From Mucilaginibacter xinganensis (lineage in GTDB: Bacteria > Bacteroidota > Bacteroidia > Sphingobacteriales > Sphingobacteriaceae): a DNA stretch of 64,000 bases. A program made the translations under genes and the position numbers. Numbering within the stretch: the first letter of the stretch is position 1; each line of letters starts with the position of its first letter. Where the stretch lies: the NCBI GenBank assembly GCA_026225055.1, contig JAMFSA010000076.1, positions 1-64,000 of the forward strand. Direction: 5' to 3'. Below, one piece after another: positions 37,169 through 44,807 of the stretch. The notes under the pieces were generated by a model, which made no database searches, was not told the origin of the DNA, and saw only the letters and a program-made list of their open reading frames with translations.

Positions 37169-39306
37169 TCAGCTTTAATATGGTGTCCGTTTATTTGAAT
37201 ATCAAAATCATTTATCCTATTATCGGCTATATTTATAGTAGCCGTCATCGTTTGCTTTTGTCTGCCAAATACCTGTTTAAATTGTGTTGCTTGTATAGCC
37301 AGTCCCGCTTTTTGCTGCAGGTAGCGGCTGCTATAATTAATGCTGATGAACCGGTAGAATGGTGCCACCAGATCCTGAAGCCAAAGCTGTATTTTATTGG
37401 TTGATAGCTGTACAGGCAATGTGTCGCTCACAATTACATCCTCATCGTTGCTGAATATAATTTTATAGGCCGACAGGTAAAAATAATACAACAGAGATTT
37501 TTTATCGCCATAAAAGCTGGTGAAATAGAATAATGTGCCGTTGTTTATAAAATAGGCCGTGGCCCCGGTTTCCTTGCAGTATAAATAGGTTTGGTTAAAT
37601 TCATCGGTAAAAGCTTCTACAGATTCTTTAGCTACCGCTGATGTAATGATTGCAGTATATCCCGGTGGAAAGTCAAATGCTCTTTTTATGGAGGTATTGA
37701 GGTTTACAGGGGTTAAAATATCTTCCTTTACAGGGATTTCAAAGCTATTGAACTTGTTTTTATTTGTTTTACGATTGATGTAACCCGCAAACGGATAGGT
37801 CAGGGTTTTGGCATCGATATAAGAAGTGGTTTGTACCTGGAAATGTAAATGCGGCTCCGGCGAGCGGCCGGAGTTACCGCAAAGCCCTATCTGGTCGCCT
37901 TGTTTTACTACATCGCCGGACTTAACGGTTATTGATTTTTTTTTGAGGTGCGATACTTTGGAATACAACCCATCCAGATGTTTGATCACTACGGTATTAC
38001 CCCAGTTATCTTTGGTGTTTACCTCGCCAATAATGTTATCTTCCACATGATCTGTAACTGTAGCCACCACACCATCGCCGCAGGCCAAAACAGGTTTGTT
38101 AAAACAATAAAAATGCTCGGGCAAAGTGCCGGGCATTTTATAGGTGTGCTTTTCTTCATCCTCAATTACAAAGTCCAGGGCCTTACCCCAGTCGCCTTTA
38201 TGGGTAATATCGCCATCGTAACCCTGTGAAACTGTCCAGCTGCCCATAAAGGGCAAATAAAACCTGAAATATTTAAGATCATTTAACCTGCTTTTTTGGT
38301 TGATGAACTGGTATAAGTTGCGCTCGGGTGAGTAATGCTGTATGGGCACGAGTTGCAGCTTGCCGGGATATTTGCGCAGTAAAAGAAAGTAAAGCACCCC
38401 GATATTAATTATACAAAATGGCAGCGAAAATATCGGCAGATTATATATACCCAGCAATGCGGTAAACGCGTTTATCAGCACAAACACTATCAATACACAC
38501 AAAATTGCCCACAGATAGGAGCGCAGTGATGGTATGGTAAAAAAGCTGCCGATAGCCACCGATGTTAGCATAAAATTAGCCCCTAAATGGTAATAGCTGA
38601 TACCATCGGGATATACATGGGTAATATTGTTAAAGCAAAGGGCGCTTACAAAACCAATAATAAGCAAGCTGAACGCGATGCGCGAATGAACAAGTAAACC
38701 CACGCTTATGAGTATTCCTGTTATTACATTGTTTTGAAACAGGATGGCACTTAGCGAGCGAAAGAACAGATTAAGGTAAAAGGGTAATTTTAGATAAAGA
38801 TATTCATGAAAACTGCCCAGGTTGCCGGTCCCATTATATAACTCGCCTAAAATGTAGCTGCTTTTAGGTTCAAGACCGGTATGGAACACGCTGTTGGCAG
38901 CCAGCAAAACAATCCAGAAACAAAAGATGAACGGCAATGATAAAACCGGTAAACCCGACCTGCCCAATCGCTCAACCAAAACAACACTTACTATAACGGT
39001 GAATAAACAGGCCAGTATCAGCCATATATAAAAAACTCCGTTTACATTATAAAAACTGCCGAAAGCTATGCCCAGCAACAAACTGTTAAAGCTGTAAATG
39101 CCCGCATTTATGGTTTCGGTACGATACCCGAGCAGGTTGGTAATAACTAATGAAAATGCAACACAACATAAACCACTAATCCCTGCCACCGGGTTAAAAA
39201 AGCTTACCAGCAATAAAATAGCACCCAGTACTTTGTTTTGCGAAAAAAACAAAATGGCATAGCTATTTAAAACAGCCTTTATAAATAATTGACTTTTGTT
39301 TTTCAC
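37147..39306 (-). CDS. Fusion of urea-transporter-like membrane domain and M23 peptidase
   Basis: This 719-residue protein has about ten membrane spans (residues 1-325) with urea transporter (UT) features in two pseudo-repeats: YAILFFSQNKVLGAILLL and SAILFQNNVITGILISVG, plus NAGIYSFNSLLLGIAFG and GLPVLSLPF. An M23/LytM-like zinc peptidase domain follows (about 355-500) with His369, Asp378 and H486-L-H488, including GDGVVATVTDH and CGNSGRSPEPHLHF. The first zinc motif is unusual, since H-K-G-D-W-G-K-A-L-D has five extra residues against H-x3-D. The last 200 residues match nothing I know. M23 enzymes cut peptidoglycan cross-bridges or act as inactive regulators. Only four bases separate it from the decarboxylase gene. 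Confidence 0.85.
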   Translation of the reverse strand: MKNKSQLFIKAVLNSYAILFFSQNKVLGAILLLVSFFNPVAGISGLCCVAFSLVITNLLGYRTETINAGIYSFNSLLLGIAFGSFYNVNGVFYIWLILACLFTVIVSVVLVERLGRSGLPVLSLPFIFCFWIVLLAANSVFHTGLEPKSSYILGELYNGTGNLGSFHEYLYLKLPFYLNLFFRSLSAILFQNNVITGILISVGLLVHSRIAFSLLIIGFVSALCFNNITHVYPDGISYYHLGANFMLTSVAIGSFFTIPSLRSYLWAILCVLIVFVLINAFTALLGIYNLPIFSLPFCIINIGVLYFLLLRKYPGKLQLVPIQHYSPERNLYQFINQKSRLNDLKYFRFYLPFMGSWTVSQGYDGDITHKGDWGKALDFVIEDEEKHTYKMPGTLPEHFYCFNKPVLACGDGVVATVTDHVEDNIIGEVNTKDNWGNTVVIKHLDGLYSKVSHLKKKSITVKSGDVVKQGDQIGLCGNSGRSPEPHLHFQVQTTSYIDAKTLTYPFAGYINRKTNKNKFNSFEIPVKEDILTPVNLNTSIKRAFDFPPGYTAIITSAVAKESVEAFTDEFNQTYLYCKETGATAYFINNGTLFYFTSFYGDKKSLLYYFYLSAYKIIFSNDEDVIVSDTLPVQLSTNKIQLWLQDLVAPFYRFISINYSSRYLQQKAGLAIQATQFKQVFGRQKQTMTATINIADNRINDFDIQINGHHIKAEWIKEST

Positions 39307-39310
39307 TTGG

Positions 39311-40657
39311 TTATTTTAAATGCCCTGGCAAATGCTCGTTAGTCTGTATATCATCCAGCGTTTCTTTGGCTTTTATCAGGTGTACCTGCTGCTGCTCATC
39401 AATAAGCACCACGGCAGGCCGCAGGGTTATAAACTGCATCCACTGGGTCATGTTATAAGCACCTACTTTATGCACCACTACATTATCGCCGGGGTTTAGC
39501 AGGGGCAGGTTAATGCTTTCGCGTATCACATCAATATTCATACACAAAGGGCCGTAAACCACCATGTTTTCCATATTAGGGGCAAATTCCTGCGCCGGGC
39601 TTATCTGGTGCTCATACCAAAACGAGGTAAACAATACATTCACACCAAAATCAACAATAACTGCCCGTTTACCTTCGCTCAGGCGTTTGTTGGCAATAAC
39701 AGTGCCCAGCAGGTAACCGGCGTCATCAATTAATACCCGACCACTTTCCAGTATCAGCAAGGGAAGTTCATCATGCGCGAAACCTGCTTTTGTTAGGGTG
39801 CCGGTTATCTCCTCGGCAAAATCATCAATAGTAGGTGTAGTATCGGTGCCCGGTAAATAAGAGCCTTTTAATGTATTGGTTGATGGGAAACCGCCGCCCA
39901 TATCAAGGTAATTAATGATATGGTGCAATTCTGCCTTACAGCGCAAAGCCAGGCTGGCCATTTTTGCTGCCGCTATGCCATACGCGCTTGTAGCCTGTAC
40001 ATACGTACCGATATGGCAATGCAGCCCTACCAACTGTAGTTTGCCCGAGTTGATGACTTTTACTATCGCGGCCCATGCATCACCACTCTCATAATTAAAG
40101 CCGAAACGATCCCAGATAGGGAATATCCCGGTATCCATATTCACCCTGATGCCGACACGGGGTTTGTTGGGTTTGCCTTCGGCGAGGGTAATTAGCTGGT
40201 TTAATTCTTCCAGGTGATCAATGTGAATGAGTGAATCATTTTCAATAGCCAGTAACAGCTCATCGGCTGTTTTACCCGGGCCGTTGAATATAATTTTATT
40301 ACCCGGTACGCCATTACCCAAAGCCTTGCGGTATTCAAAGCCTGATACCACCTCGGCCCAACTGCCCTCCTGGTGAAATATGTTGCATACGGCGTTCAGG
40401 TAATTGGTTTTATAGCTCCATGCAAATTGCACTTTTGGGTAACGTGTGCTGAATGCCCTGTATGCGGCACGGAAATTACGGCGAATTTGTTTCTCTGACA
40501 ATACGAACAATGGCGAACCATAAGAAGCGATCAGGCTTTTTACAGGCACATTGTCGATATATTCAAATGGCTTGCCGCCACTGCGGCTGCCAAATTTGTT
40601 CATGACACCTGCTGTTAGTTTTTTTATATATGGCCGTTCGTAAACAAGTTTTTGCAT
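39311..40657 (-). CDS. Fold type III PLP-dependent decarboxylase (diaminopimelate/ornithine decarboxylase-like)
   Basis: This 448-residue enzyme has the PLP lysine Lys83 (WSYKTNYL), a barrel with HCHIGTYVQ, phosphate-binding LDMGGGFP and the ESGR segment, and catalytic Cys372 (YGPLCMNIDVI). Diaminopimelate decarboxylases usually read G-P-x-C-E-S-G-D here; Met replaces the Glu and the rest differs, so the substrate is likely not diaminopimelate. Decarboxylation or racemisation of an amino acid, perhaps attached to a carrier, is possible. It lies between an ATP-grasp ligase (15-base gap) and the urea-transporter/M23 fusion (4-base gap), which argues for a dedicated pathway and not lysine biosynthesis. 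Confidence 0.85.
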   Translation of the reverse strand: MQKLVYERPYIKKLTAGVMNKFGSRSGGKPFEYIDNVPVKSLIASYGSPLFVLSEKQIRRNFRAAYRAFSTRYPKVQFAWSYKTNYLNAVCNIFHQEGSWAEVVSGFEYRKALGNGVPGNKIIFNGPGKTADELLLAIENDSLIHIDHLEELNQLITLAEGKPNKPRVGIRVNMDTGIFPIWDRFGFNYESGDAWAAIVKVINSGKLQLVGLHCHIGTYVQATSAYGIAAAKMASLALRCKAELHHIINYLDMGGGFPSTNTLKGSYLPGTDTTPTIDDFAEEITGTLTKAGFAHDELPLLILESGRVLIDDAGYLLGTVIANKRLSEGKRAVIVDFGVNVLFTSFWYEHQISPAQEFAPNMENMVVYGPLCMNIDVIRESINLPLLNPGDNVVVHKVGAYNMTQWMQFITLRPAVVLIDEQQQVHLIKAKETLDDIQTNEHLPGHLK

Positions 40658-40672
40658 GATGATCTTATCTCT

Positions 40673-41728
40673 TTATAGTTCGCCAAGGGCTGATATTCGC
40701 TGAAAATCTGTAATATCAACTACCTGGTCCCATGAATGCCTGATAAATAATTTGCCTGCCTGGTATTCCTCAAAACGACTAAGCTTTTCGCCCAAAGCCA
40801 TTTTTACCAATGCCAGCGGTTGGTTTTGACCCGCCGCAGCTGTCAGGTAGATCCAGGCCGGGAAACGGGGATTAATCTCTAATATAAACAGCCTATCATC
40901 CGCATCGCGCATGATCTCCAGTTCATAACCTCCCCGCCATTTGGTTGCTTTGGCAAATTGATCCGCCAGCGCTATCAGTGCTTCGTCCTCAATAGTTACA
41001 CCTGCCCAGGCTTTTCCTTTATCAGTAATATACAATTTGCGCATAGGCACAATGCTGATGTTGTTGCCATCGCCATCGCCTAAAGCGGCTATATTTATTT
41101 CAGTCCCTTTAATATATTGTTGCGCAATAACCGGGTAACCCCATGTTAGCGCTAACTGGTTAAATGCCTTTATTGCCGCCTCTTTATTATGGGCAATGTA
41201 AGCTTCATAAAATTTCCCCTTCACCACTATCGGGAAACCAAGCTCCTCGGTCGCCTTTTGAATATCATCAGTTGAATACAACTTATGATCGGCGGGTATA
41301 TAAAACCCGTTTTTTTTGCCAAAATCATATAAATTAACTTTATCTCTAATCATCAATTGCTCAATTGATGGCAAAAAGGTACGTATACCTATCTGCTGCA
41401 ATTGCGGGGCAAGTTTTATAAAATTATGTAACTCAGCATCAAAATTGGGGATGATGAAGTTGAGCTGTTCCTTATCATGTATATAGGTTAAACGTTCAAA
41501 CAGAGCGGCGGTTCCTTCGGTTGGGTAGGGTATGGTATAGGTTTTATCAACCATATCACGCATGTAAATCCCCGGTTCTAATGATTCATAAGATAACCCT
41601 ATGATCCTGAGCACCGCGCCCAACCCTTCCTTTAACGCCCGTATTACGGCTACGCCGGGGCCTGGGTTATCATTGGCATTAAGGCCGGTTACCCCAATAC
41701 AAAGCTGGGAGTAGTTATTTGCTGTCAT
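40673..41728 (-). CDS. ATP-grasp ligase, carbamoyl-phosphate-synthase/PylC-like
   Basis: This 351-residue enzyme has a preATP-grasp Rossmann-like domain (about 8-115, CIGVTGLNANDNPGPGVAVIRAL), then the ATP-grasp fold with GFPIVVKGKFYEAY, VIAQQYIKGTEINIAALGD and the magnesium site LEINPRF (Glu284, Asn286). These enzymes join a carboxylate to an amine or thiol through an acyl phosphate. The substrate cannot be read from the sequence. The gene overlaps the PqqD-like gene by 14 bases. With the decarboxylase it could build an amino-acid conjugate or small peptide. Confidence 0.86.
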   Translation of the reverse strand: MTANNYSQLCIGVTGLNANDNPGPGVAVIRALKEGLGAVLRIIGLSYESLEPGIYMRDMVDKTYTIPYPTEGTAALFERLTYIHDKEQLNFIIPNFDAELHNFIKLAPQLQQIGIRTFLPSIEQLMIRDKVNLYDFGKKNGFYIPADHKLYSTDDIQKATEELGFPIVVKGKFYEAYIAHNKEAAIKAFNQLALTWGYPVIAQQYIKGTEINIAALGDGDGNNISIVPMRKLYITDKGKAWAGVTIEDEALIALADQFAKATKWRGGYELEIMRDADDRLFILEINPRFPAWIYLTAAAGQNQPLALVKMALGEKLSRFEEYQAGKLFIRHSWDQVVDITDFQRISALGEL

Positions 41729-41975
41729 AAGTTGTGGCTTCCAGCAAATTTGCCTCTTTCAGCTGTACTATCCAATCCTCCCAATCGCGGTCGAGCTGCG
41801 TGGCGCTAACTTCGTATTTTTGTAATAGCTGTTGTTTTATCCCGGCCTCCGTTTCACCATTCTTCATGGCCAGCAATATTTCCGAAGCCATTGCATTGCC
41901 TGAAAATGAATCGCCTGTAGTCGGGTTAAAAATAAACCCGTTCTCGCTTGTGGCTATGTTCTTTTTCAGTTTCAT
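41715..41975 (-). CDS. PqqD-like protein (RRE-type winged helix)
   Basis: This 86-residue cytoplasmic protein has the PqqD plan: strands in the first 25 residues (GFIFNPTTGDSFSGNAMASEIL), helix, then a winged-helix half (TEAGIKQQLLQKYEVSATQLDRDWEDWIVQLKEANLL). PqqD-like domains bind leader peptides of ribosomally made, modified peptides, and many stand-alone relatives act with other enzymes. I see no obvious precursor peptide next to it. It is the first gene of the six-gene overlapping set and lies 49 bases (to the lone receiver gene's stop) after the regulators. Confidence 0.8.
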   Translation of the reverse strand: MKLKKNIATSENGFIFNPTTGDSFSGNAMASEILLAMKNGETEAGIKQQLLQKYEVSATQLDRDWEDWIVQLKEANLLEATTYDSK

Positions 41976-42024
41976 TTATTTAATATGTGTATTGCAGGCT
42001 ATAAATGTAATATTTTTACAATTA

Positions 42025-42402
42025 TCACGAAGCCATTAAGTAATCAATCCTTGATGCCAGTACTTCCATATCCATCGGTTTTAAAAACAAGGCATCGCAC
42101 CTGTATGCCGCCGAAAGGATCTTTTTGCTCCTGTAGGCACTCACCACAATTACAGGAATGTTCTCAAGGCCCTTTTCTTCTTTCAGATCATTACAAACCT
42201 GCTCGCAATCATTATTAAGCAATAAATAATCCAGAATGATCAGATCGGGGCGCATAGCCTTTGCTTTATCGCAAATAGCATCCTGGTCGTAAATAGTAAG
42301 AATATCAAAGTCGCCGTAATACATAATTTCGTTTACAACTGATAACATCCTGCCGCTATTATCAAGTACCAGTATCCGTTTTTGTTTGCTTATTATCTCC
42401 AT
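42025..42402 (-). CDS. Stand-alone response-regulator receiver domain
   Basis: This 125-residue protein is a receiver domain only. KRILVLDNSGR opens the fold, the phosphoacceptor is Asp58 (LIILDYLLL), and VIVVSAYRSKK and the final LFLKPMDMEVL complete the active site. I chose ATG 42402 because it starts just before the first strand; an in-frame ATG at 42447 would add 15 residues. Without an output domain it may act by protein contact, as a phosphate sink for the kinase upstream, or on the operon's enzymes. It lies between the LytTR regulator and the PqqD-like gene. Confidence 0.85.
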   Translation of the reverse strand: MEIISKQKRILVLDNSGRMLSVVNEIMYYGDFDILTIYDQDAICDKAKAMRPDLIILDYLLLNNDCEQVCNDLKEEKGLENIPVIVVSAYRSKKILSAAYRCDALFLKPMDMEVLASRIDYLMAS

Positions 42403-42516
42403 CTTACAATAGTTTAAATACTTATGTAAAGTTGTTATTATCAGCATTTAAACAAGAAAATGTGTCGCTAAATCAGCATTATCTACCGATGAAACTAAAT
42501 TGCGCTTATGGTTCCT

Positions 42517-43212
42517 TTATTTCGACCATGACTGTATAAAATCGGAATAGTTGTTACCTATAGGCAACTCAATTGTTTTCAGCTTTGCCTTATGGTTATG
42601 TATGGATTTTATCTTTTTTATAGCCACTGCATAGCTCCTGTGAATGCGTGCAAATTCCGTTTGCGGCAATTTCTCTAACACACCTTTAAGCGACATGAGT
42701 GTTAAGACAGGTTTTTCAATATTGCTCAGGTATATTTTTATATAATCCTGCATACTTTCAATATACTCTATCTCTTTCAGTTCAATTTTTATCATCCGGT
42801 ATTCAGAGTGTACATACAAAGAACCATCCATTTCGCTTTGTCCTGTCGCTTTGTACTTGGCGTAATCAACAGCTTTATTTACCCCGGCCGAAAAACGTTT
42901 AAGATCGATGGGTTTCAGCAGGTAATCCAGCGCTTCAAGTTCAAATCCTTCATAGGCAAAAGCTTTATGGGCGGTTGTAAATATTACCATCGGCTTTTCT
43001 TTAAGCGAACGCACTAGTTCAATGCCTGTTATATCGGGCATGTCAATATCAATAAAAAGCAGGTCTATCGTATTATTACGTAGGTATTCAGCGGCCGAAA
43101 TAGCATCCTCAAATGTATGCAGCAGTTTAAGCTGCGGAAAATCCGCAATATGTTTTTTTATCACCTCAAGCGCCAGTGGTTCGTCATCAATGGCTATACA
43201 TTTCAATTCCAT
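42517..43212 (-). CDS. LytTR family response regulator
   Basis: This 231-residue regulator has a receiver domain (1-120) with Asp55 (LLFIDIDMPD) and a LytTR DNA-binding domain (about 135-230), including IEYIESMQDYIKIYL and EFARIHRSYAVAIKKI. It follows its probable kinase by 18 bases. LytTR proteins bind paired short direct repeats upstream of targets. The downstream operon is the natural first candidate target. Confidence 0.92.
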   Translation of the reverse strand: MELKCIAIDDEPLALEVIKKHIADFPQLKLLHTFEDAISAAEYLRNNTIDLLFIDIDMPDITGIELVRSLKEKPMVIFTTAHKAFAYEGFELEALDYLLKPIDLKRFSAGVNKAVDYAKYKATGQSEMDGSLYVHSEYRMIKIELKEIEYIESMQDYIKIYLSNIEKPVLTLMSLKGVLEKLPQTEFARIHRSYAVAIKKIKSIHNHKAKLKTIELPIGNNYSDFIQSWSK

Positions 43213-43230
43213 ATGTGCTGTGTTTAATAC

Positions 43231-44421
43231 TTAACAATCAATTTCAAGGTTTACAGTGAACAGGTTATCCTTGGCTTTAACGTCCAGTTTATGCCGGTCG
43301 GGATATATCAGTTGAAGGCGCTGTTTGGTGTTGGTTATACCTATCCCTTTACGGGTGCTGGGCTTATCTTTATCGAAAATGGTGTTCTGGCAAAAGAGCC
43401 TCAACTTACCACCTTCAGCTGTTACCCTAATAATGATAACCGAGGTTTTATGATTGCTGATACCATATTTAAATACATTTTCAATAAAGGTCATTAATAC
43501 CAGCGGGGCAATCTTTTTATGGCTAAAGTCGCCGGTGCTGGTAAAATCAAGTCGGGTTTTATTGCCTAAGCGCAGTTTTTGCAGGTCGATATAATCATGT
43601 ATGCAATCAACCTCGCTTTGCAGCGATACGAAATTCTCCGTTACATCATCGGTAACATAGCGCATAATGTTCGATAACTTCATGATACTCTCTGATGTGT
43701 GCTCGCTGTTGGTAACCGACAGGGCGTAAATGTTATTGAGCGTATTAAACAAAAAGTGCGGGTTGATCTGCGCTTTCAGGAAGGATAGCTCAGCGTTAGC
43801 TTTTTCTGCTTTAGCTTTAACTACAACCTGCTCGGTTAACTGCCATTTTTGTACGGTGCTTACCGCTACACTTAAACCCATTACTACAATAAATATAAAT
43901 AGCCCAACCATATCGATATTACCGGACTGGTGTATAAATATAACGCGGTTAGATGATTTAAAACGTGGGTCTTCCATGCGTAAATCCTGGTGAGGCAGGG
44001 GGCCAAAGGGTAAATTTTTAGGCCCTGAACTATCACCCACGCCTGTAATTGATTGATTATCTGTTGCCATAGATGGAGCTGATGCCTGTGGAGTGGTTAA
44101 GCTCTTATTTTTGAGTAGATTATGGCCAAGCAGGTTATCAAAAGGCTGCAAAAAGTACACACAGCCCGATAGTAGCAGTACTATTATACCATAGTAGAAA
44201 TACTTTTTCCTGAAAACAAGCCTTGGCACCAGGTACCAGGCATTCAGGTAAAACATAAAAATATAGGTTAAACAAAACAGCCAGTAAAATGGCGATAACA
44301 ATACAAAATAACTGTTATGCGTATTCTCCTGCGTTTTATTCATGAATAGCAGCGGAAAACCCAGAAAGATGAGCCAGCCTGTTGCATGAATAAAAAAAGT
44401 GGTGAGCCTGGAGCGCAGCAT
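43231..44421 (-). CDS. LytS/YehU-type sensor histidine kinase
   Basis: This 396-residue kinase has about four membrane spans in residues 1-200 (including FYWLFCLTYIFMFYLNAWYL and VGLFIFIVVMGLSVAVS). The His_kinase domain has phosphoacceptor His222 in AQINPHFLFNTLNNIYAL, and a C-terminal ATPase domain contains RKGIGITNTKQRL. No sensor domain is apparent outside the membrane except a loop of about 60 residues rich in Ser, Gly and Asp. It is paired with the LytTR regulator directly downstream and leads what may be a nine-gene transcript. Confidence 0.9.
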   Translation of the reverse strand: MLRSRLTTFFIHATGWLIFLGFPLLFMNKTQENTHNSYFVLLSPFYWLFCLTYIFMFYLNAWYLVPRLVFRKKYFYYGIIVLLLSGCVYFLQPFDNLLGHNLLKNKSLTTPQASAPSMATDNQSITGVGDSSGPKNLPFGPLPHQDLRMEDPRFKSSNRVIFIHQSGNIDMVGLFIFIVVMGLSVAVSTVQKWQLTEQVVVKAKAEKANAELSFLKAQINPHFLFNTLNNIYALSVTNSEHTSESIMKLSNIMRYVTDDVTENFVSLQSEVDCIHDYIDLQKLRLGNKTRLDFTSTGDFSHKKIAPLVLMTFIENVFKYGISNHKTSVIIIRVTAEGGKLRLFCQNTIFDKDKPSTRKGIGITNTKQRLQLIYPDRHKLDVKAKDNLFTVNLEIDC

Positions 44422-44437
44422 ATTAATGTATGTTTCT

Positions 44438-44445
44438 CAAAAATA
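44438..44445 (-). promoter_or_regulatory. -7 box TATTTTTG upstream of the kinase gene
   Basis: On the minus strand TATTTTTG fits TAnnTTTG, 16 bases before the kinase start. A spaced -33 TTG is not clear. It is the best promoter candidate for the kinase-to-TPR gene series. Confidence 0.35.
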
Positions 44446-44531
44446 GCCTTTGCATTATATATTATGGCTGTTAATATCAATCATTTTTCACGTCGATTTT
44501 GATAAGGGGTATTTTTATTGATACAACATAA

Positions 44532-44562
44532 ATTGAGCACCTGCTATTCACAGGCGCTCAAT
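44532..44562. repeat. 12-bp inverted repeat in the 386-base gap 44422-44807
   Basis: attgagcacctg (44532-44543) and caggcgctcaat (44551-44562) pair with one mismatch around a seven-base loop. No T-run follows on either strand, so it is a weak terminator candidate; it could be an operator for the kinase operon. Nothing else is recognisable in this gap apart from the terminator at 44757-44790. Confidence 0.4.
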
Positions 44563-44756
44563 TATGAAAAACTGATCTTATTATGCCATTGCACTTATCT
44601 CAAAAATTAACGGCACAGTGTAAAAGTGATTAATAGTAGACATACAGGCAATCATCTATCGGTGAATGGTGCTTTTGTATAGATGAAGTATTGATGAGAA
44701 AGTATTTGGCTTGAATTTTTGTTGTATGATAGCTTGTTTCTTACTAAAACGGGCAT

Positions 44757-44790
44757 AAAAAAATCCCCTATGGCTGATCATAGAGGATTT
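44757..44790 (-). terminator. Terminator of the GH3 gene
   Basis: Read on the minus strand, aaatcc-x-ctatg and catag-x-ggattt arms pair with one mismatch around a six-base loop, followed by a run of seven T. It lies 17 bases after the GH3 stop codon. Confidence 0.75.
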
Positions 44791-44807
44791 AAATTGTTTA
44801 GTGTTTT

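Noticed and set aside
41715..42024. A precursor peptide gene for a ribosomal peptide pathway next to the PqqD-like gene
   Set aside because: The gap before the PqqD-like gene is only 49 bases to the receiver gene, and I found no short frame with a leader/core layout there, so a peptide natural product is not supported.
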